A stretch of DNA of 64,000 nucleotides. It comes from Thermodesulfobacteriaceae bacterium. GTDB taxonomy: Bacteria > Desulfobacterota > Thermodesulfobacteria > Thermodesulfobacteriales > Thermodesulfobacteriaceae. A program made the translations under genes and the position numbers. Below are positions 1 through 9,240 of this stretch, piece after piece. Each line of letters opens with the position of its first letter. Position 1 is the first letter of the stretch. Under the pieces are notes generated by a model. It made no database searches and was not told the origin of the DNA. It worked only from the letters and a program-made list of their open reading frames with translations. The stretch lies in the NCBI GenBank assembly GCA_025062245.1, contig JANXAD010000001.1, positions 1-64,000 on the forward strand. The letters run 5' to 3'.

Positions 1-116
1 TTTGATGGGAGATGGGGTTAGTGAGAAGCTAAACAATTGATTTTCAATTTTAACACCTTTTTTCCTTCTAAAAAGACCTTGAACTTATGCAGGTGGGGGG
101 AGGGGAAAAGAAAGAC

Positions 117-1058
117 TTAATTATTTTTAACTAACCTTATGGCTAACTTCACGGCTGACAGAAAACTTTTGGGATTAGCAAGTCCTTTACCTGCAAGATC
201 GTAGGCTGTTCCATGGCAGGGAGAGGTTCTAACTATGGGTAGTCCTAAGGTTACATTTACTCCGTCTTCAAAGTGAACTAATTTAAAGGGTGAAAGTCCC
301 TGGTCGTGATAAAGAGAAACCACTAAGTCAAATCTACCCTTGTAAGCCCAATAAAAGAGGCTGTCTGCTGGATAAGGTCCAGAAACTGGAATTTTCCTCT
401 TTTCACATTCCCTTAAAGCAGGCTCTAAAAGAGTCTTTTCTTCTTCTCCTAATAGTCCCCCTTCTCCTGCATGGGGATTTAAACCACAAAGGGCTATTTT
501 TAGATTCCCTTTTCTTTTAACTTTTTTTAAAAACTCGTAGGAGAGTTCGCAGACCTTTAAAATTTTTTGAGAATTTAGTTTAAGGGGCACCTCCTTTAAG
601 GGAATATGGATAGTAACCAAGGAGACGATTAGTTTTTTTCCGTAAAAACACATTACATAGTCTTTAACTTGAAATTCCTTAGCTAACCAATCGGTATGTC
701 CGCTATAGGGAAATCCTGCTTTATTAAGACCTTCTTTACTTATAGGAGCAGTGACTATAGCTTGTATTTCTCCTCTCTTAGCTAATTCTATGGCAGTCTG
801 AAAGTAGAAACCCATAGCTTTATAACCTTCTATAGTAGGCTTTCCTGGGATTAGCTTCAGGGCTGAAAGAGATAAAATCTCCACAGGTGGTAATTCACAC
901 TTTAATCTTTGAGAGGTATCTTGAAGAACCCTTTTATCTCCAATTATTAAAAGATTGGGCCAGTATTTTTTAAGGTCAAAAAGACTTTTAAGGATAACTT
1001 CAGGACCTATACCTGCTGGACATCCTAAGGAAATTCCAATTTTAAAGTTAGAGGACAT
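117..1058 (-). CDS. pdxA: 4-hydroxythreonine-4-phosphate dehydrogenase
   Basis: ORF with PdxA motifs (GISLGCPAGIGPEVILK, SGHTDWLA, YHDQGLSPFKL, TSPCHGTAYDLAGKG). Confidence 0.95.
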   Translation of the reverse strand: MSSNFKIGISLGCPAGIGPEVILKSLFDLKKYWPNLLIIGDKRVLQDTSQRLKCELPPVEILSLSALKLIPGKPTIEGYKAMGFYFQTAIELAKRGEIQAIVTAPISKEGLNKAGFPYSGHTDWLAKEFQVKDYVMCFYGKKLIVSLVTIHIPLKEVPLKLNSQKILKVCELSYEFLKKVKRKGNLKIALCGLNPHAGEGGLLGEEEKTLLEPALRECEKRKIPVSGPYPADSLFYWAYKGRFDLVVSLYHDQGLSPFKLVHFEDGVNVTLGLPIVRTSPCHGTAYDLAGKGLANPKSFLSAVKLAIRLVKNN

Positions 1059-1104
1059 AAATTAAAAAATAGGGGGGGAGAGGAACCCCTTTTAAAAAAA
1101 CCCT

Positions 1105-3003
1105 TTATTTCATTTCCTCAAAATCTGCATCGATAATATCTTCCCCACCCTTCTTAGATTTTTCCTGAGAAGTATAGGCTCCTGCTGAAGCTTTTTCGCG
1201 ATAAAGCATTTCTGCCAATCTGTAAGAGGCTTGAGTTAATTCGTCACTGGCTCTACGAATGGCATTAATATCTTCTCCTTCCATAACCTCTCTAAGACGA
1301 GCTATTTTCTCTTCTACTTCCTTTCTTAGAGGTTCTGATACTTTATCTCCAAGTTCTCTGAGAGTTTTTTCTACAGAGTAAATCAAGCTATCTGCCTGAT
1401 TTCTTGCTTCTGCCAATTCTCTTTTTCTTCTATCTTCTTCTGCATACTGTTCAGCTTCCCTTATCATTCTTTGAATTTCTTCTTCAGTTAGTCCAGAGGA
1501 GGGTCTTACAACTATAGATTGTTCTCTTCCTGTTCCTAAGTCCTTGGCTGTAACGTGTAAAATTCCATCGGCATCAATATCAAAGGTAACCTCAATTTGA
1601 GGTATCCCTCTGGGGGCAGGAGGAATACCTACCAGGTCAAAACGGGCAATACTTTTATTATCTTTCACCAAAGGTCTTTCTCCTTGTAAAACATGAATAG
1701 TTACGGCAGTTTGATTATCAGCTGCTGTGGTAAATATTTGGCTTTTCCGGGTGGGAATAGTTGTTCCTCTGGGAATAATGACTGTGAATACCCCTCCCAA
1801 AGTTTCGATACCAAGAGAAAGGGGAACCACATCTAAAAGAAGAATATCCTTAACTTCACCTTTTAAAACTCCTGCTTGAATAGCAGCTCCCATAGCTACC
1901 ACTTCATCTGGATTGACCCCTTTTACGGGTTCCTTACCAAAAATTTCTTTAACCTTTTGTTGAACCCTGGGCATGCGGGTCATTCCACCTACTAAAATCA
2001 CTTCATTGATATCCTTAGGCGTAACTCCCGCATCTTTCATAGCAATTTTGCAAGGTTCCTCTAACTTCTGAATTAAATCTTCTACCAAACTTTCAAGCTT
2101 AGCACGGGTAATCTTCATAACTAAATGTTTAGGACCCGTGGCGTCGGCAGTAATAAAGGGTAAATTTATTTCTGTTTCCAAGGTGCTTGAAAGTTCTATT
2201 TTAGCCTTTTCAGCTGCCTCTTTTAGTCTCTGTAAAGCCATTTTATCCTTTCTTAAATCGATACCATGTTCTTTCTTGAATTCCTCAGCAATGTAGTCAA
2301 CCAATCTCATGTCAAAGTCTTCTCCACCCAAGAAGGTATCTCCGGAGGTAGCTTTGACTTCAAAAACCCCTTCTCCAATTTCTAAAATTGAAATGTCAAA
2401 GGTTCCTCCACCAAGATCAAAAACGGCTACCAGTCCTTCCTTTTTCTTTTCCAAACCGTAGGCTAAGCAAGCAGCGGTAGGCTCATTGATAATTCTCAAA
2501 ACATTAAGGCCAGCAATTCTTCCAGCATCCTTAGTGGCCTGTCTTTGAGTATCATCAAAGTAGGCAGGAACAGTAATTACAGCTTCTGTAACCTCTTGAC
2601 CTAAATATTCTTCTAAATCCTGTTTGATTTTTCTGAGTATCATCGCAGAGATTTCTGGGGGACTATACCTTTTATTTCTTACTTCCACATGGGCATCTCC
2701 GTTAGGAGCTTCTATTATTTTATAGGGAATCTTTTTTCTCCATTCCTGAACCACAGGATCACCAAACTTTCTCCCCATTAATCTCTTAATTCCAAAAATA
2801 GTATTTTCAGCATTTATAATAGCTTGCCTCTTAGCAGGAAGTCCTACTACAATCTCTCCATTTTCTAAAAAACCCACTATAGAAGGGGTAGTTCTGGTTC
2901 CCTCTCTATTGGGAATTACCTTAGGTTCTCCACCCTCTAAAATGGCTACACAAGAATTAGTGGTCCCCAGATCAATTCCTACGATAGGTCCCTTTTTAGC
3001 CAT
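1105..3003 (-). CDS. dnaK: Chaperone DnaK (Hsp70)
   Basis: [41 protein letters not shown]-terminal [12 protein letters not shown]. Confidence 0.99.
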   Translation of the reverse strand: MAKKGPIVGIDLGTTNSCVAILEGGEPKVIPNREGTRTTPSIVGFLENGEIVVGLPAKRQAIINAENTIFGIKRLMGRKFGDPVVQEWRKKIPYKIIEAPNGDAHVEVRNKRYSPPEISAMILRKIKQDLEEYLGQEVTEAVITVPAYFDDTQRQATKDAGRIAGLNVLRIINEPTAACLAYGLEKKKEGLVAVFDLGGGTFDISILEIGEGVFEVKATSGDTFLGGEDFDMRLVDYIAEEFKKEHGIDLRKDKMALQRLKEAAEKAKIELSSTLETEINLPFITADATGPKHLVMKITRAKLESLVEDLIQKLEEPCKIAMKDAGVTPKDINEVILVGGMTRMPRVQQKVKEIFGKEPVKGVNPDEVVAMGAAIQAGVLKGEVKDILLLDVVPLSLGIETLGGVFTVIIPRGTTIPTRKSQIFTTAADNQTAVTIHVLQGERPLVKDNKSIARFDLVGIPPAPRGIPQIEVTFDIDADGILHVTAKDLGTGREQSIVVRPSSGLTEEEIQRMIREAEQYAEEDRRKRELAEARNQADSLIYSVEKTLRELGDKVSEPLRKEVEEKIARLREVMEGEDINAIRRASDELTQASYRLAEMLYREKASAGAYTSQEKSKKGGEDIIDADFEEMK

Positions 3004-3041
3004 TTTTTTCCCTCCCTATTTTTATAATTTTCTATATTAAA

Positions 3042-3632
3042 TTATTCATCTGGAAAATCTTGATTCTCAGATTTATAATCTTCTAAAGGCCTTTCTTCTT
3101 TTTTACTCATACAAACACAAACTAAAGCCGGTCTGAGCACTCTATCATGAAGTTTATATCCCTTCTGGTAAACCCGAATAATTCCTCCATCAGGAACTTC
3201 AGGATGAAAGTCAGTAGCTAAGGCTTCATGATAATGGGGATGGAAGCTATCTCCTATAGCTGGGGCAAACTGTTTTAAACCAAATTTTTCCAAAGTTTGA
3301 TAAATAACCTTTAAGCTCAAATAAACCCCTTCCCTTAAGGCTTCAATATTAGAAGAATTTTCAAAGGCTTCTAAAGCTCTCTCTAAATTATCAATAGAAG
3401 GAAGTAGCTCCTTAAATACCGTTTCTAAAGCAAACTTATAATACTCCTCCTTTTCTCTCTTAAAGGACTTTTTTAAGTTTTCTACCTCAGCTGCGTATCT
3501 CAAAGCTTTATCCTTCCATTCTTTTAATTCCTGTTCCATATGTTTTATTTTTTCTTCTAAAGAAACCTCAGCTACCGTTTCAGAAACCTCTTTGACTTCA
3601 GAAGATTCCTTAAAAAATTCAGCCTCTCCCAT
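3042..3632 (-). CDS. grpE: Nucleotide exchange factor GrpE
   Basis: Coiled-coil N-terminus, LLPSIDNLERAL, HPHYHEAL, GYKLHDRVLRPALV; directly upstream of dnaK. Confidence 0.95.
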   Translation of the reverse strand: MGEAEFFKESSEVKEVSETVAEVSLEEKIKHMEQELKEWKDKALRYAAEVENLKKSFKREKEEYYKFALETVFKELLPSIDNLERALEAFENSSNIEALREGVYLSLKVIYQTLEKFGLKQFAPAIGDSFHPHYHEALATDFHPEVPDGGIIRVYQKGYKLHDRVLRPALVCVCMSKKEERPLEDYKSENQDFPDE

Positions 3633-3732
3633 TTATAAAACCTCCTCTTTGGGCTCTTTACTTTTATTTGTGTTAAGTTATGATAAAAATAAGACCTATC
3701 TTAAAATTTTCCAGAGGTTTAACTTTAAAAAA

Positions 3733-4599
3733 ATGGAAAAATGGAAAATTCGCAAAATAATAGAAAAAGCCTTAGAAGAAGATTTGCCCTTTGAGGATTT
3801 TACTACCGAACTTTTAATTCCACCTAATCTTTATGGTAAAGCCTTTTTTTTAGCTAAGGAATCCTTAGTAGTGTGTGGAGAACCTGTAGTGGAAGAGGTC
3901 TTTAATCTTTTAGACCCAGAACTTAAAATCTCTTGGTCTGTTAAGGAAGGAGAGGAAGTGGTGCCTCAAACTAAACTGGGTTTTATAGAAGGTAAAGTTC
4001 AGAATATTCTTAAGGGTGAAAGGGTAGCTCTAAACTTTTTTCAACATCTCTCAGGAATTGCAACTTATGTAAGAAATATAGTTAAGAAGTTAAAAAGTTC
4101 TTCTCTCATTCTGGATACCAGAAAAACCCTCCCAGGACTTAAACTCTTACAAAAATACGCTGTAAGAGTAGGAGGAGGGCAAAATCATCGTTTCTCCCTA
4201 TCAGATGGAATTCTCATTAAGGATAATCATATTAAAGCCTTAGGAGGAATTTCTAAGGTTTTAGAAAAATTAGAAAGGGAAAAACTTCCCCACTATCTCA
4301 AAATTGAAATAGAGGTAAAATCTATAGAAGAATTAGAGTTAGTGCTTAATTCAAAGGCCCCTATAGATATCATTCTTTTAGATAACTTTTCTACTGCTGA
4401 ACTTAAGAAAGCTGTCAAATTAGTTAAAGAAAAAAAACCTTTCCTCAAATTAGAAGCCTCTGGTGGAATAAAATTAGAAAATATAGAAGAGTATGGGGAG
4501 CTAAATTTAGATTATCTCTCTTCAGGAACGATTACCCATTCCGTAAAGGCAATTGATATAAGTTTAAAAATTCAAGAAGTTTTTTTAAATTTTTCTTAA
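3733..4599 (+). CDS. nadC: Nicotinate-nucleotide pyrophosphorylase (carboxylating)
   Basis: LNFFQHLSGIAT, ILDTRKTLPGLKLLQKYAVRVGGGQNHRFSLSDGILIKDNHI. Track start 3592 overlaps grpE; the likely start is ATG at 3733 (MEKWKIRK). Confidence 0.95.
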   Translation: MEKWKIRKIIEKALEEDLPFEDFTTELLIPPNLYGKAFFLAKESLVVCGEPVVEEVFNLLDPELKISWSVKEGEEVVPQTKLGFIEGKVQNILKGERVALNFFQHLSGIATYVRNIVKKLKSSSLILDTRKTLPGLKLLQKYAVRVGGGQNHRFSLSDGILIKDNHIKALGGISKVLEKLEREKLPHYLKIEIEVKSIEELELVLNSKAPIDIILLDNFSTAELKKAVKLVKEKKPFLKLEASGGIKLENIEEYGELNLDYLSSGTITHSVKAIDISLKIQEVFLNFS

Positions 4600-4603
4600 T
4601 TTA

Positions 4604-4621
4604 CCCCCCGGAAAAGGGGGG
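4604..4621. terminator. G/C hairpin between convergent nadC and ppaC
   Basis: CCCCCC-GGAAAA-GGGGGG perfect 6-bp stem in the short convergent intergenic gap. Confidence 0.6.
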
Positions 4622-4640
4622 CTTAACTACGGTCTACTAA

Positions 4641-5597
4641 TTAACCAGCAAAGGCTTTCTCTAAGGGAGGAACTACCTGTTTTTTTCTACTCATTACCTT
4701 ATCTAACCACACACTCTTTCCTTCTAATTTCTTTCCAAAAGCCTTTTCTATCACAGAGGGGTCATCAGTTATAACCATCAAGTCAGTTCCCTCTTTCATA
4801 ATATCAGTTAACATAAATACTATGCTATGATAGGCTCCCTCTGACTTCATCTTCTGAAGTTCATTGTATATCTCTTCTCTTCTTCCTTCAATTAAAGAAA
4901 GATCAATTAACTCAATCTGTCCTACTCCTACTTTTTTACCACTCATATTATAATCTTTATAGTCTCTCATAATGATATCCTTTACAGCCATACCACTTAC
5001 ATCGGAAAGTTTAGCCTTTACTTCTATACCAAATTTGGTGATATCCTCTATGCCTACCACCTTAGCAAGTTCCTCTGCTACCATTTTATCCATATCAGTT
5101 GTAGTGGCTGATTTAAAAATAACCGTATCACTTAAAATAGAAGCTAAAAGAAGACCTGCCATATTTTGAGGTAAAGAAACCCCTGTTTTATCAAAGAGAA
5201 ATTTTAATACTGTAGCTGTACAACCTACAGGAAAGTTTACAAAGAGAATCGGATTAGGAGTAACTACATCTCCGATTTTATGATGATCAACTACAGCTAC
5301 AATTTCTGATTTATCAATATTATCTAAACTTTGAACTTTATCGGAATGATCTACCAAAGCTACAGTTTTTCCTTCGCCTTCGGTCATAATTTCTGGAACT
5401 GAAAATCCAAATTTTTCTAAAACGAACTTGGTTTCTGCATTAGGTTCCCCTTGAATAATAGGAACAGCTTCTTTGTCTACTTTCATAATTTTACAATCCA
5501 TTTTTTTCCATTCATTAAGGAGATAGGCAAACACTATGGCAGAACATACGGAGTCGGTATCGGGATTTTTATGGCCCACTACATAAACTTTATCCAT
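4641..5597 (-). CDS. ppaC: Manganese-dependent inorganic pyrophosphatase (family II, DHH)
   Basis: VVGHKNPDTDSVCSAI, VDHSD, VVDHHKIGD, LLLASILSDTVIFKS, SRKKQVVPPL. Confidence 0.95.
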   Translation of the reverse strand: MDKVYVVGHKNPDTDSVCSAIVFAYLLNEWKKMDCKIMKVDKEAVPIIQGEPNAETKFVLEKFGFSVPEIMTEGEGKTVALVDHSDKVQSLDNIDKSEIVAVVDHHKIGDVVTPNPILFVNFPVGCTATVLKFLFDKTGVSLPQNMAGLLLASILSDTVIFKSATTTDMDKMVAEELAKVVGIEDITKFGIEVKAKLSDVSGMAVKDIIMRDYKDYNMSGKKVGVGQIELIDLSLIEGRREEIYNELQKMKSEGAYHSIVFMLTDIMKEGTDLMVITDDPSVIEKAFGKKLEGKSVWLDKVMSRKKQVVPPLEKAFAG

Positions 5598-5721
5598 ACT
5601 ATACCCCCTTTTAGTTTTAATTTTTAAAAAATATTTACAGTAAATTCCTTATCTTGTCAAGGGGAATTTCTAATATATAATTTTTAAAAATAAAGAATTT
5701 TAAAAATTTTTTTATACCTGT

Positions 5722-5748
5722 TAAAGTTTTTTAAATTTTTTCCGACAT
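5722..5748 (+). promoter_or_regulatory. Candidate sigma-28 (FliA) promoter for pilZ-motA-motB
   Basis: TAAAGTTT (8/8 to consensus -35) - 11 nt - TCCGACAT (5/8 to GCCGATAA, CCGA core intact), 12 nt before the first ATG. Confidence 0.6.
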
Positions 5749-5760
5749 TTTAAGGCAAAA

Positions 5761-6285
5761 ATGGAAAAATTAGAAAGGGAAGCAGTAAGAATAGATGTAA
5801 TTTTGCCTTTTGAAGTAAGAACCATTTCTGAGGAAGAAATCAAAAATTCTGTGGCCAGAACCGTAGGAGATGTTCCTCTTTTTTCTTATATTCCTTTGAA
5901 GGACACCCTGGATGAAGCCCTAAATAACTGGTTAAAACTCATTAATGCTAAATTAGATTATTTAATCAATCTCTTAACCAGGGAAAAAGAAGGGTTTCAC
6001 AAACTTCCTTATAGGAAAGTAAACATAAGTGAAAAGGGCTTAAGATTTAAGTCTGAAAGTCCCTTTCAAATAGGGGATCCAGTAGAAATTAAGATTGTTT
6101 TAGACCTCTATCAACCTTTAGGTTTTTACATTTATGGAAAAATTCTAAGATGTGAAAAAAAAGATGAAGAGTATGAAGTAGCTTTAGAATTTGTTAATCT
6201 TCCTACCCATATTAGAGAAAAAATTGGTTTTTTTATCCTTAACAAAGAAAGAGAAATGATTAGAGAAAAAAGGGTAGCTAAATAA
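5761..6285 (+). CDS. PilZ-domain-like protein upstream of motAB
   Basis: C-terminal PilZ-like pattern (KVNISEKGLRFKSESPFQIGDPVEIKIVL...YGKILRCEKKDEEYEVALEFVNL); stop overlaps the motA start (TAATG). Confidence 0.7.
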   Translation: MEKLEREAVRIDVILPFEVRTISEEEIKNSVARTVGDVPLFSYIPLKDTLDEALNNWLKLINAKLDYLINLLTREKEGFHKLPYRKVNISEKGLRFKSESPFQIGDPVEIKIVLDLYQPLGFYIYGKILRCEKKDEEYEVALEFVNLPTHIREKIGFFILNKEREMIREKRVAK

Positions 6286-7139
6286 TGCCCTCCATAGTTG
6301 GAGTTATAGTAGTTATAATTTGTGTTTTTGGAGGTTATCTTTTAGAAAGGGGAAATGTTTCTGTTCTTCTCCAACCTGTGGAGTGGCTTATTATTTTTGG
6401 AGCAGCCACAGGGGCTCTTTTAATTGCCACTCCTATGTCTGTGCTCAAAAGTCTCATAAGTAATATAATTATGGTTCTTACTAAACCCGGTGGTTATACT
6501 AAAAACGATTATATTGAACTTCTGCTTTTACTTAACGAAATTTTTAGAAAAATTAAAAAAGAGGGACTCATTTCTATTGAACAAGACATAGAAAATCCAG
6601 AGGGAAGTAGAATTTTTTCTAACTATCCTAAGATTTTAAACAATCGTTTAGCCTTAAACTTCATAAGAGATACCTTTCGCTCTATCTTAACTACCAACAT
6701 AACCCACTTTGAATTGGAAACCCTTTTAGATAATGAAATAGAAATCATTCATCATGAACTTTCCTCTCCGGCCCATCGTCTTTCTACCTTAGCTGATTCT
6801 ATGCCTGGTTTAGGGTTAGTAGCAGCGGTTTTAGGAATTATTATTACCATGGGAAAAATTGATCAACCTCCTGAAGTTTTAGGCCATAGCCTTTCTATTG
6901 CTTTAGCTGGCACTTTCATAGGTATTCTTACCTGTTACGGATTTATGGCTCCTATGTCTCAAAAAATGGAAATCTTTTGTAATGAGCAAAAGGAATACTT
7001 AAATGTTATAAAGACAGCTATAGTCTATTTTATAGGAGGAGGTGCACCCCAAATTGCGGTAGAATTTGCCAGAAGAAGTATACCTCCTCACATGAGACCA
7101 AGTTTTGAAGAGTTAGAAAACTTAATGAAAAGAAGATAA
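6285..7139 (+). CDS. motA: Flagellar motor stator protein MotA
   Basis: Four-TM stator protein, ADSMPGLGLVAAVLGIIITMG, LAGTFIGILTCYGFMAPMS. Confidence 0.93.
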   Translation: MPSIVGVIVVIICVFGGYLLERGNVSVLLQPVEWLIIFGAATGALLIATPMSVLKSLISNIIMVLTKPGGYTKNDYIELLLLLNEIFRKIKKEGLISIEQDIENPEGSRIFSNYPKILNNRLALNFIRDTFRSILTTNITHFELETLLDNEIEIIHHELSSPAHRLSTLADSMPGLGLVAAVLGIIITMGKIDQPPEVLGHSLSIALAGTFIGILTCYGFMAPMSQKMEIFCNEQKEYLNVIKTAIVYFIGGGAPQIAVEFARRSIPPHMRPSFEELENLMKRR

Positions 7140-7144
7140 AAACT

Positions 7145-7927
7145 ATGTCTACCCCCCCTATTATAGTTAAAAAAATTAAAAAAATTACCGGAGGTCATCA
7201 CGGAGGTTCTTGGAAAATAGCCTACGCAGACTTCTTAGCGGGCATGATGACCTTTTTCCTTCTTATGTGGTTAATTACTCTTATGGAACCTAAGCAAAAA
7301 GCTTCCGTTGCTGCCTATTTTAAAAAATTTAATATCTTTCAAAAAGCAGGAGTTAGCATGCTTATGGAGTACTATAGAACCGGAAAGGTTGAAACCCATC
7401 GAATTGTTCAACCCCTTCCTCACGAAATCCCACCAGTTAAAGGTGAAGGAGAAAGATTTAAAAGAATTTTAGAAACCAGATTAAAATCCCTTAAAGAACA
7501 TGTGCTTATAGAAACCTTAGAAACTCAAACTAAGGAGAGGGTAGTTAAAATTGAAATAGTTGAATTTTTAAATAAACCCTTATTTCATTCTGGAAGTGCT
7601 GAACTTACTTCTGAAGCTAAGGAAATTCTTAAGGTCTTAGCTGAGGAAATTAAAAATTTACCGGTTACAGTCTCAGTTCAAGGACACACCGATGCTATAC
7701 CATCTCGTAGAGGTAAGATTGGTAACTGGGAACTTTCTACAGCCCGGGCAACCTCTGCTATGTTGGAATTAGAAAAACACGGAGTTCCCTCAGAAAAAAT
7801 CTTAGAAGTAGCTGGTTATGCAGATACCTCTCCCCTTATAAAGGAAGATCCTACCGATCCACGCAATCGCAGAATAACCCTTCTTCTTCACTTCAAACCT
7901 CAACCAGCTCCTAAGGAATCTCCCTAA
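7145..7927 (+). CDS. motB: Flagellar motor stator protein MotB (OmpA-like C-terminus)
   Basis: GGHHGGSWKIAYADFLAGMMTFFLLMWLI and OmpA-like VQGHTDAIP...NWELSTARATSAM. Confidence 0.95.
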   Translation: MSTPPIIVKKIKKITGGHHGGSWKIAYADFLAGMMTFFLLMWLITLMEPKQKASVAAYFKKFNIFQKAGVSMLMEYYRTGKVETHRIVQPLPHEIPPVKGEGERFKRILETRLKSLKEHVLIETLETQTKERVVKIEIVEFLNKPLFHSGSAELTSEAKEILKVLAEEIKNLPVTVSVQGHTDAIPSRRGKIGNWELSTARATSAMLELEKHGVPSEKILEVAGYADTSPLIKEDPTDPRNRRITLLLHFKPQPAPKESP

Positions 7928-9237
7928 TCCCTTAATCTAAATATCACCTTAACTGGAACTTGAGTAAAACCTAACCTTGTTTTGATTTGATTTCTAAAAA
8001 ACTTTTCTACTTGCAAAGGAATCCTTTCAGGAGAAATATTTACAAAGATAACAAAAGTAGGAGGTCTAATATCTACTTGAGTGGCATAATAAAATTTTAA
8101 TTTCCTATTTTCTAAAGTAAAAGTATACTTACCCTTAAGTTCTTCTAACACCCTATTTAATAAAGAAGTAGAGACTCTTAAACTATACTGGGAATATATC
8201 TCTTCCACAAGGGGTAGGATTTTTTTAATTCCCTTTCCTTTAAGGGCAGAAATAGGCAAGACAGGAAGCCAGGGAATAAACCTTAAACCGTATCTAAGTT
8301 TTTCTAACATGATCTTTTCAGCATCCCCTTTATTTTCTAAAAGGTCCCACTTGTTCACCAAGAGAATACAGGCTTTATAATTTTTTTCTATCTGTCTGAG
8401 AAGTCTCTTATCTTGATGGGTAAGCCCTTCTTCAGCTGAAATAACCAAGAGAACTATATCTACTTTTTTTAAAACCTCTAAAGCCTTATCCACACTAAAC
8501 TTTTCAACCCTTTCCTCAATCTTAGCTCTTCTTCTTATTCCAGGGGTATCTATTAAAAGGTAGTTTTTTCCGTTAGGTAAAGTTAATACTACATCTATAC
8601 AATCACGGGTAGTCCCAGGTATCTCAGAAACCATCATTCTTTCATAGCCTATCAATCTATTAATAAGAGTGCTTTTTCCCACATTCGGTCTCCCTAAAAC
8701 TGCTATCTTCTTAGCTAATACCTCAGGAATCTCCTCTAAAAACTCCTTTCCAACCTCTTTAATCTGCTCCTTAAGTTCCTCAATATTTTTTCGATTCTTA
8801 GCAGAAATAAAAATTAACTTTTTAAATCCCAAACGGTAAAATTCTAAAACTCTTTCCTCTTCCTCTCTACTTTCCACCTTATTTACTACTAAAATAGTTT
8901 CTCGATTGGTCTTTCTCAAATAATCTGCTATTTTAAAGTCTTCCGAAGTTAAACCCTCCTTAGCATCTACTACCAAAAGCACAAGAGAACTTTCCTTTAA
9001 AAGGAGTTCCACTCTCTTAAAAATTTCTTGTGAAAAAAAATCCTCTCTCTCCCAACTTAAACCTCCTGTATCTATAAGCATAAATCCCTTATTGTTCTCT
9101 ACTTCCACATATCCACAAATAAAATCCCGAGTAACTCCAGGAGATCTCTCCACAATAGCCTTTCTTTCTCCTATAAGGGTATTAAAAAGAGTAGATTTCC
9201 CCACATTGGGTCTTCCAACTATTAAAACTTTAAACAT
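7924..9237 (-). CDS. der: Ribosome-associated GTPase Der (EngA)
   Basis: Two tandem GTPase domains (GRPNVGKSTLFN and GRPNVGKSTLINR), KH-like C-terminus. Confidence 0.97.
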   Translation of the reverse strand: MFKVLIVGRPNVGKSTLFNTLIGERKAIVERSPGVTRDFICGYVEVENNKGFMLIDTGGLSWEREDFFSQEIFKRVELLLKESSLVLLVVDAKEGLTSEDFKIADYLRKTNRETILVVNKVESREEEERVLEFYRLGFKKLIFISAKNRKNIEELKEQIKEVGKEFLEEIPEVLAKKIAVLGRPNVGKSTLINRLIGYERMMVSEIPGTTRDCIDVVLTLPNGKNYLLIDTPGIRRRAKIEERVEKFSVDKALEVLKKVDIVLLVISAEEGLTHQDKRLLRQIEKNYKACILLVNKWDLLENKGDAEKIMLEKLRYGLRFIPWLPVLPISALKGKGIKKILPLVEEIYSQYSLRVSTSLLNRVLEELKGKYTFTLENRKLKFYYATQVDIRPPTFVIFVNISPERIPLQVEKFFRNQIKTRLGFTQVPVKVIFRLRD

Positions 9238-9240
9238 ACC

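Noticed and set aside
290-520. + strand 76-aa ORF inside pdxA
   Set aside because: Antisense shadow of a strongly supported CDS; no family resemblance or RBS context.
1060-1104. G-run/C-run between dnaK and pdxA as a terminator
   Set aside because: Only a weak short stem (GGGG..CCCC) with a long loop; not enough to call.
3633-3732. CIRCE/HrcA operator upstream of grpE-dnaK
   Set aside because: No TTAGCACTC-N9-GAGTGCTAA-like inverted repeat found in the intergenic region.
4972-5169. + strand 65-aa ORF inside ppaC
   Set aside because: Antisense shadow ORF with Ser/Ile-rich composition typical of opposite-strand reading.
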